From: UBA791 sp963602355
GTDB lineage: Bacteria; Cyanobacteriota; Vampirovibrionia; Gastranaerophilales; Gastranaerophilaceae
Length of the DNA: 39,379 bases
Direction of reading: 5' to 3'
Assembly (NCBI GenBank): GCA_963602355.1
Contig: CAVCIU010000012.1
Coordinates: 1 to 39,379 of the forward strand
Translations under genes and position numbers: made by a program
The notes under the pieces: model-generated
Databases searched by the model: none
Told to the model about the DNA's origin: nothing
What the model saw: the letters and a program-made list of their open reading frames with translations, nothing else
Shown here: one piece after another, positions 33,783 through 39,379 of the stretch
How the letters are laid out: each line of letters begins with the position of its first letter
Position numbering within the stretch: the stretch's first letter is position 1

Positions 33783-34659
33783 TTAAAAATGCTTCCTCTC
33801 CTGCATTTGTTAATCTGTATTCAACACTATTTGCAATGTCTGGTAAGCTTGGTAAAACTTCTACTAAACCTTTGTCAATTGCTTCTTGTAATACGTTATG
33901 ATCAACTGCTTCTTTGATATTTTGCATTAATTTAGCATTGATTAATTTTAGAGTGAATTTATCCATTTTTTCAAATTCTGATAGGTAATAAGCAGTTACG
34001 ATTAGGTATTCAAGTTTGTTGCTTACGTTTTTAACGTTTAAGATTTTCAAAAATCTGTCGTCTTTTTTTACTTCAGTTTCTGTCGGAGTACTGCTCATAG
34101 ATAATTCTAAAATTTTGTCAAAATCTGCTGTTTTATTAGAAAAATCGTCTTCGTCTTCAAGTTTTTCTTTGAAAGTTTCCAAAGAGTTTAAGTTTCTTGA
34201 TTCTGTATTGTATAAATTGTCTAAATGTTCACCAATTTGACCAGCTTGTTCAACAGTTTGTGCAATTTCTTGTTTCTTTTCTTCTAGTGAATTTTGTTTT
34301 TCCATAAAGTATTCAAAATCGTTATGTACTGGTTCTTCGTGGTGAATTTCTTCAAAAGAAGGTGCTACTTCTTCTTTTGGTGGGTTTTGTAAATCGTTAA
34401 TTGTTCTGCCTCTTTCTTCTGAAACATTTTGTGCTTCTTCGATTGGCATAACAATAGGTTCAACTTGTGGTTGAACCTTTTGAGTTTGAGTAGAATTATC
34501 CTCTTGAGATTGTTCTTCTAATCTCTTGTGTTGGTACGTATAGACAGATGCACAAGTTACCCAAATTTGGAATTGTCTTGCAAGTGCTTCTTTGTCTGTT
34601 GTATCAAATTCTACGTAAATATCGTCTTTTTTAAAAGTAAATTTGTATTCGTTTGACAT
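33766..34659 (-). CDS. Acidic linker protein with N-terminal small domain and C-terminal winged-helix-like domain
   Basis: A 297-aa protein of unknown function. Residues ~4-33 (EYKFTFKKDDIYVEF..., ending Q-x-x-x-W) resemble the complete 39-aa protein encoded just upstream. A long acidic, Glu/Gln-rich low-complexity segment with coiled-coil character covers ~45-190. The last ~95 residues (FLKILNVKNVSNKLEYLIVTAYYL..., ending in YRLTNAGEEAFL) look like a helical or winged-helix fold. There is no signal peptide. AAAGGT precedes the ATG. It overlaps mnmA, but no role in tRNA modification is implied by sequence. Confidence 0.7.
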   Translation of the reverse strand: MSNEYKFTFKKDDIYVEFDTTDKEALARQFQIWVTCASVYTYQHKRLEEQSQEDNSTQTQKVQPQVEPIVMPIEEAQNVSEERGRTINDLQNPPKEEVAPSFEEIHHEEPVHNDFEYFMEKQNSLEEKKQEIAQTVEQAGQIGEHLDNLYNTESRNLNSLETFKEKLEDEDDFSNKTADFDKILELSMSSTPTETEVKKDDRFLKILNVKNVSNKLEYLIVTAYYLSEFEKMDKFTLKLINAKLMQNIKEAVDHNVLQEAIDKGLVEVLPSLPDIANSVEYRLTNAGEEAFLNGTNL

Positions 34660-34676
34660 TATTTTTTACCTTTAAA

Positions 34677-34796
34677 CTATTTTTTCATAATGTCTTCACG
34701 CCATTTGTTCATTTGTTCTTCAACAAATTCAATATCATCTGATTTTAATTCAATTTCAATTTCGCCTTTTTTAATTTTGAATACGTATTCGTGCAT
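34677..34796 (-). CDS. 39-aa protein, stand-alone copy of the neighbour's N-terminal domain
   Basis: A short open frame with a near-perfect GGAGG ribosome site 7-8 nt before the ATG. The pattern EY-x-F-x-x-KK-x-x-I-x-(I/V)-E...Q-x-x-x-W is shared with residues 4-33 of the following gene, which starts 17 nt after its stop. The frame is too short for usual gene callers. I take it as real because of the ribosome site and the similarity. It is probably the first gene of the mnmA unit. Confidence 0.7.
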   Translation of the reverse strand: MHEYVFKIKKGEIEIELKSDDIEFVEEQMNKWREDIMKK

Positions 34797-34937
34797 GTAA
34801 AACCTCCTCACTGTCTTATTAAAAGTTTAATCTAAACATGCTCTTTTTCAAATTAAATATTAAGACGTTTTAAACTTTTTGAAACATTTTTGTTTTTTTT
34901 ACATCTTATTAATTATAAATGGGGTATAATGGAAAAT

Positions 34938-36182
34938 ATGAAAAGGGAAATTTTAGGTATGAATAAAAATTTTAAAAATTTAATAGTTGCAATTGCAATC
35001 TTTGCTTGTGCTTTTGCGGGTTTTATAACAGGGCAAGCTTTTGCTGCATACTCTCCAGAAGATTTGTATACAGATGTTTGGAAACTTATTAACAAAAAAT
35101 ACGTTGATCAAACAAACAATCAACAAGATTGGTCTCGTTGGAGATACAAGTATGAAGGTAAGCTTTTAACAAACGAAGATGCTTATGTTGCAATTGATAC
35201 AATGCTTGCAAGTTTGAACGACCCATACACAAAATTCTTAGATCCAAAAGAATTTGCAGAGGAAACTGCTTCAATCAAAGGTTCTCTTAAAGGTATTGGT
35301 GTTCAAATTTCTGTAAAAGACGGAAAATTAATGGTTATTGCGCCAATCGAAGGTTCTCCTGCTGAAAAAGCTGGTATTATTGCAGACGATGAAATTTTAG
35401 AGATTGACGGTGAATCTGCAAAAGGTATGTCAATTGACAAAGCTGCTGACAAAATTAGAGGCGAAAAGGGTACTACAGTTATTTTGAATATTAAAAGAGG
35501 GGATACTGTTAAAAAATATTCTGTAATGAGAGATGAAATTGAAATTAAAGCAGTTTCTACAAAACTTCCAGAAGGTAATACTACAGTTATTCCAGATGAA
35601 CTTCAATATATCAGAATTAGTTCTTTCATCAGTAAACATGTTGCAGAAGATATTTCTAAAATTTTAATGACTTCAAGAAAGAAAAAAGGTTATATTATTG
35701 ATTTACGTTCAAATCCAGGTGGATTGTTAACAAACGCAATTTTTATTTCTAGAATGTTATTACAAAATAGTATTATCGTAAGTACTGTTGATAGAGACGG
35801 TTATAAGCAAACAGAAAGAGCTGGTTACACTACTCTTACAAATGCGCCAATCGTTGTTTTAATTAACAAAGGTTCTGCATCTGCTTCTGAAATTCTTTCA
35901 GGTGCGTTAAAAGATAACGGCAGAGCAACAATTATCGGCGACCAATCTTTTGGTAAAGGTCTTGTTCAAGAAATTAACAGACTTCCAGAAGGTTCTGGTG
36001 TAAATATCACTATACAAAGATATTTAACTCCAAACGGTACTGATATTCACAAAAAAGGTATCACTCCTGATATCTTAGTGAAATTAACAGAAGAAGATAT
36101 TAAGAACAAAAACGATGTTCAATTGAAAAAGGCTGTAGAAGTTCTTTCTCAAAAATGTAATTTAAAATGTAGCAGTAAATAA
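34938..36182 (+). CDS. ctpA: Carboxyl-terminal processing protease (S41, CtpA-like)
   Basis: An exported serine protease with a Ser-Lys dyad, ~414 aa. The N-terminus has basic residues, a hydrophobic stretch (LIVAIAIFACAFAGFITG) and an AFA-A cleavage site, so it acts outside the cytoplasmic membrane. A PDZ domain follows (GIGVQISVKDGKLMVIAPIEGSPAEKAG). In the S41 core, GSASASE carries the catalytic Ser (~315) and FGKGLVQ the Lys (~340). The start is uncertain. ATG 34938 has TATAAT 7 nt upstream; ATG 34959 has AAGGGA 11 nt upstream; ATG 34929 is also in frame. recJ follows 2 nt after the stop. Confidence 0.93.
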   Translation: MKREILGMNKNFKNLIVAIAIFACAFAGFITGQAFAAYSPEDLYTDVWKLINKKYVDQTNNQQDWSRWRYKYEGKLLTNEDAYVAIDTMLASLNDPYTKFLDPKEFAEETASIKGSLKGIGVQISVKDGKLMVIAPIEGSPAEKAGIIADDEILEIDGESAKGMSIDKAADKIRGEKGTTVILNIKRGDTVKKYSVMRDEIEIKAVSTKLPEGNTTVIPDELQYIRISSFISKHVAEDISKILMTSRKKKGYIIDLRSNPGGLLTNAIFISRMLLQNSIIVSTVDRDGYKQTERAGYTTLTNAPIVVLINKGSASASEILSGALKDNGRATIIGDQSFGKGLVQEINRLPEGSGVNITIQRYLTPNGTDIHKKGITPDILVKLTEEDIKNKNDVQLKKAVEVLSQKCNLKCSSK

Positions 36183-36184
36183 TT

Positions 36185-38524
36185 ATGACTCAAACTAAAT
36201 GGATTATTAAAAGTTCAAAAGATGATAGAAAACCTTTGTTAGATAGATTATTAGAAATCAGAGGTTTAACTAAAAAAACTGAAATTGATGAGTTTTTAAA
36301 TCCATTAGAAATGAAACTTTCAGACCCAACAGCTTTTTCTGATATGGAGAAGGCTGTTGAACGTATTTCTACCGCAATTGAAAAAGGTGAAAAAATTCTT
36401 ATCTATGGCGATTTTGATGCGGACGGAATAACTTCTACATCAATTCTTTTAAAAACACTTATTCATCTCGGCGCAAATGTTGATTATTTTATTCCCGATA
36501 GAGATGCAGACGGTCATGGTTTAAATAAAAAAAGATTAGTAAAACTTTTGACACAAAAAATTAAACTTGTAATAACTGTAGATTGCGGTATTAGTAATAT
36601 TGATGAGGTCGCATTTTTAAAAAGTTTTAAGGTTGATTGTATTTTAACAGACCACCACGAAGCACCCGAAGTTTTGCCAGAGGCTTATGCAATAATTAAT
36701 CCAAAGGCTCCAAATTCATTACAAGAAGATTTACCTCTTAAAAAAATAGAGCATTTAACAGCTCTTGCAGGCTGTGGTGTTGCTTTTAAATTAGCGCAAG
36801 CTCTATTAATTCGTTATGAAAAAACAGATTACATTCCAACTCTAATTCCATTTGTTGCGCTTGGTACAATCGCTGATATTGTGCCACTTATCGGTGAAAA
36901 TAGATACTTTGTTCAAAGAGGATTAGACTTAATCTCGCAAGGTAAACATTACGGTTTAAAAAGACTTTTAGAGCAATCTGGTTATAGTTTAGAAAATATT
37001 ACAAGTGAAAAAATAGCTTTTACAGTAGCTCCTAGAATAAACGCTTGTGGTCGTTTAGACGACGTTAAAGCTGCATTAAATATTTTGATTTCTGAAAACA
37101 AACAAGAAATTGAAATGTCTATTATTGAAGTAAATAATTTTAACAAAGTTAGACAAGATTTATGCCAATCAACATTCCTTCAAGCTTGTGAAATGCTTGG
37201 CAATTCTAAAGATAGCGCAATAGTTTTATTCAACAAGGATTGGCACATAGGTATTATCGGGATTGTAGCTTCAAAACTTGTTGAAAAATATCACAAACCA
37301 ACGTTTTTGATGACGTATTCAGAAGAAACAAAATCTGTAAGATGTTCTGCAAGAAGTATTAAAGGTATTCATCTTTATGAAACAATTTCATCTATAAGCG
37401 ATTTGTTAGACGGTTTTGGTGGCCACGAAATGGCTGCAGGGCTTTCGTTTAGTTACGAAAAGGCAAGTTTTGAGCAAGTTAAAAAAGCTCTTATTGATGC
37501 TGTAAATGAAGTTTCTAAAAATGTTGATTTAACTCCAACATTAGATATTGATTGTGAATTAGGTGTTGAGGATTTAGATTTGAGTTTGGTTGATGAAATC
37601 AGTAAACTTGAACCTTTTGGCGCATCAAATCCTTCTCCAACTTTTTGTATAACTAATGCAATCCTAAAGAAAAAAATGTTAATGGGTTCTGAAAAAAATC
37701 ATTTAAAACTTTTTGTTGAAAAAGACGGCAAAGAATTTCAATGTGTTCGTTGGAGTTTAGGTGATATTGCCTTACTTGAAAAAGATACACTTGACATAGC
37801 ATTCTCACCTCAAATTAACGAATATAATGGCGATATTTCTCTTCAACTTTTGATTAAAGATATCCACAGCGAATATTTGAAAGAAGAGGAAAAAGAAGAA
37901 ACTTCTGATATAAGTTTACACGACGATAGAAAGAAAAAAGATATCCTAAATCTAGTTGAAGATTATTGCAAAAATCCAAAAGCAGATGTCTTGATTTATG
38001 CAGAAGACAAAAATATCATCGATAGCTTAAAACCGTATAAAACAATTTCTGAAAAAATATCAAATACAAATAACTTACATCAAGCAAAAACATTGATGTT
38101 CTTTGATTATCCAACAGATGAAGAGCACTACAAATATATTTTAGAACATGTTTCTCCAAAAAGAATTCATTTTATGGAATACAATTCTTCACCTCTAAAA
38201 CTTTCAGAATTCATTAAAACAATTTCTGGAATGATAAAATTTGTTTGCAATAATAAAGACGGCGAATTTGATATTTCTGGCGCTGCAAACTTTTTATCAG
38301 TAAATAACATCGCAATTACTACAATCTTGGATATCTTAAATGAAAACAATATTATAAAAATTGTAGATTCTAATGAAGCTCAATGCAAAATTGAACTTGG
38401 CAATTCAAAAGATTTACAATGTTGTATGACCGAAGAAATTAAAACGATTTTAGATGATGTTTATGAATTTAAAAACAAAATGGCGACAACACCTGAATTG
38501 GAGGAATATTTGAAAGAATTATAA
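36185..38524 (+). CDS. recJ: Single-strand DNA-specific exonuclease RecJ
   Basis: A 5'-3' single-strand exonuclease for recombination and mismatch/base repair. The DHH core is intact: GDFDADG (75-81, with D76, D78 and D80), D133 in TVDCG, and TDHH with D156-H157-H158. The DHHA1 part has GGHEMAAGLSF. At 779 aa it carries the long C-terminal extension known from Bacillus-type RecJ, unlike the ~580-aa E. coli enzyme. Only 2 nt separate it from ctpA and no strong ribosome site is present, so it depends on translation of ctpA. Confidence 0.96.
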   Translation: MTQTKWIIKSSKDDRKPLLDRLLEIRGLTKKTEIDEFLNPLEMKLSDPTAFSDMEKAVERISTAIEKGEKILIYGDFDADGITSTSILLKTLIHLGANVDYFIPDRDADGHGLNKKRLVKLLTQKIKLVITVDCGISNIDEVAFLKSFKVDCILTDHHEAPEVLPEAYAIINPKAPNSLQEDLPLKKIEHLTALAGCGVAFKLAQALLIRYEKTDYIPTLIPFVALGTIADIVPLIGENRYFVQRGLDLISQGKHYGLKRLLEQSGYSLENITSEKIAFTVAPRINACGRLDDVKAALNILISENKQEIEMSIIEVNNFNKVRQDLCQSTFLQACEMLGNSKDSAIVLFNKDWHIGIIGIVASKLVEKYHKPTFLMTYSEETKSVRCSARSIKGIHLYETISSISDLLDGFGGHEMAAGLSFSYEKASFEQVKKALIDAVNEVSKNVDLTPTLDIDCELGVEDLDLSLVDEISKLEPFGASNPSPTFCITNAILKKKMLMGSEKNHLKLFVEKDGKEFQCVRWSLGDIALLEKDTLDIAFSPQINEYNGDISLQLLIKDIHSEYLKEEEKEETSDISLHDDRKKKDILNLVEDYCKNPKADVLIYAEDKNIIDSLKPYKTISEKISNTNNLHQAKTLMFFDYPTDEEHYKYILEHVSPKRIHFMEYNSSPLKLSEFIKTISGMIKFVCNNKDGEFDISGAANFLSVNNIAITTILDILNENNIIKIVDSNEAQCKIELGNSKDLQCCMTEEIKTILDDVYEFKNKMATTPELEEYLKEL

Positions 38525-38525
38525 C

Positions 38526-38565
38526 AAACAAGAGGCGAAGCCGAAGGCTTCGCCTCTTGTTTTAG
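38526..38565 (+). terminator. Terminator after recJ
   Basis: A 17-bp stem (38526-38542 with 38546-38562) has a GAA loop. The core GGCGAAGCC/GGCTTCGCC matches the hairpins after gltX and aspS. Confidence 0.9.
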
Positions 38566-38566
38566 A

Positions 38567-38602
38567 AAGGGCGAAATGCTTTAGCATTTCGCCCTTCTTT
38601 TT
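38567..38602. terminator. Second hairpin, next to the convergent rubredoxin gene
   Basis: A 13-bp stem AAGGGCGAAATGC/GCATTTCGCCCTT (38567-38579 with 38584-38596) has a TTTA loop and T residues on the plus side. It probably ends the rubredoxin unit on the minus strand and reinforces the recJ stop. Confidence 0.8.
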
Positions 38603-38723
38603 AGTCTTCTATTTTTTCAAATGCTTCTTTACCAACACCACATTCTGGGCATAAATAATCATCTGATTCTTTTGTTAAATCCCCTTCGTAGATGTAACCA
38701 CAAATTGTACATTCATATTTCAT
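38601..38723 (-). CDS. Minimal rubredoxin-like protein
   Basis: A 40-aa electron-transfer-type protein with a single iron site, C5-x-x-C8-G-Y and C25-P-x-C28-G. It is shorter than classical rubredoxins (~52 aa). The ending GVGKEAFEKIED resembles the rubredoxin module at the end of rubrerythrins, here as a free protein. AAGGAG lies ~8 nt before the ATG. It follows the SPFH gene by 63 nt and may be its downstream partner or a separate unit. Confidence 0.9.
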   Translation of the reverse strand: MKYECTICGYIYEGDLTKESDDYLCPECGVGKEAFEKIED

Positions 38724-38786
38724 AATCGTTTCTCCTTTTCAAATTTAGTTTAAATTGATTACAAAATATTTTAATTGTCCAGTTGA

Positions 38787-39379
38787 CTATTTTTTAGCAG
38801 TAAGCATTTCTTTGATACCATCGATAGAACTTAGAACACCAGTTGCTTCGTAAGGTAAGTAGATAACTTTGTTATCTTGACCAGAAGTAATTTGTTTAAG
38901 TGTTTCTAAGTATTTCATAGCGATTAAGTATTTATCAGCTTGACCGTTTTGAGCTAATGCGTCAACAATCATTCTGATAGCTTCTTTTTCACCGTCGGCT
39001 TGAAGAATTCTAGCTTGTTTTTCCCCGTCAGCTTTTAAGATTGCAGCTTGCTTTTCACCTTCAGCTTTGTTGATAGCTGCTTCTTTTTCACCTTGTGCTT
39101 TAAGGATTGCAGATTGTTTTAAACCTTCTGATTCAAGGATTACAGCACGTTTTTCACGTTCTGCTTTCATTTGTTTTTCCATTGCTGCTTGGATATCAGC
39201 TGGAGGGTTGATGTCTTGAAGTTCTACACGGTTAACTTTAACACCCCATTTATTTGTTGCTTCATCAAGGATTGCTCTTAATTCTTGGTTAATTTTGTCT
39301 CTTGAAACAAGTGTTTCATCAAGGTCTAATTGACCAACTAAGTTTCTTAAAGTTGTTTGTGTTAATTTTTCGATTGCAT
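38787..39379 (-). CDS. SPFH/stomatin-like (QmcA-type) protein, C-terminal part
   Basis: The 3' part of a band-7 protein whose beginning lies outside the window; the frame is open to the edge. The segments AIEKLTQTTLRNLVG, LDETLVSRDKINQEL and WGVKVNRVELQDINPP are diagnostic of the stomatin/QmcA branch of the SPFH family. After them comes a coiled coil of repeated A-x-G-E-K-(E/Q)-A units and a C-terminal region with DKVIYLPYEATGVL-like spacing. Such proteins assemble membrane-associated rings. The methionine at 39182 is internal, not the start. Confidence 0.93.
   Translation of the reverse strand, partial: AIEKLTQTTLRNLVGQLDLDETLVSRDKINQELRAILDEATNKWGVKVNRVELQDINPPADIQAAMEKQMKAEREKRAVILESEGLKQSAILKAQGEKEAAINKAEGEKQAAILKADGEKQARILQADGEKEAIRMIVDALAQNGQADKYLIAMKYLETLKQITSGQDNKVIYLPYEATGVLSSIDGIKEMLTAKK

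Noticed and set aside
38601..38723. Fusion or remnant of a rubrerythrin
   Set aside because: The frame has its own AAGGAG site and ATG, and no ferritin-like domain is encoded upstream, so it is a free rubredoxin-like protein.

Overview
The window is low-GC (AT-rich), densely packed bacterial chromosome. The gene set is mainly core metabolism and information processing. I infer a relative of the non-photosynthetic cyanobacterial lineage (Melainabacteria/Vampirovibrionia, perhaps gut Gastranaerophilales). The reasons are the low GC, bacterial-type AspRS, prokaryote-type ProRS, CtpA, FtsEX, a Firmicute-length RecJ, and the style of the accessory proteins. This placement comes from general familiarity, not from a search.

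Layout. (1) 1-7390: the thrS 3' end and gltX, then an inverted pair of GC-rich repeats around a small Cys-rich gene. Next come ybaB-recR (minus strand), a matrixin-like protease, and accD-accA-prmA (plus strand). (2) 7391-17583: a cluster of small palindromes, yqeG and a U32 peptidase (minus), pgi, fba and rpmI-rplT (plus, each unit closed by a clear terminator). A minus-strand operon follows: transketolase C-half, ftsE, ftsX, an HDOD protein, and a degenerate receiver/GGDEF-like protein. (3) 17584-27858: the accessory region. It holds two tandem metallophosphatases without signal peptides, two tandem HELGH metalloprotease-like proteins, two copies of an unknown 70-71 aa protein, a GNAT, a C_GCAxxG_C_C protein, a hemolysin III membrane protein and a lone ABC ATPase. 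(4) 27859-39379: aspS; a minus operon (39-aa protein, coiled-coil protein, mnmA, TPR protein, proS); ctpA-recJ; a minimal rubredoxin; and the 3' part of an SPFH/stomatin protein.

The most unusual signal is in region 3. The metallophosphatase pair and the small-protein pair are preceded by the same non-sigma70-looking bipartite promoter motif. It consists of GCAATT(T/A) followed exactly 23 nt later (start to start) by TTTATATA or a close variant. It occurs five times, and I take it as the signature of a dedicated regulon. A second pattern is that four genes lacking any Shine-Dalgarno (matrixin, U32 peptidase, ABC ATPase, TPR protein) have a -10-like hexamer exactly 6 nt before the ATG, which predicts leaderless mRNAs. 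Three other gene ends share a near-identical GGCGAAGCC/GGCTTCGCC terminator hairpin.
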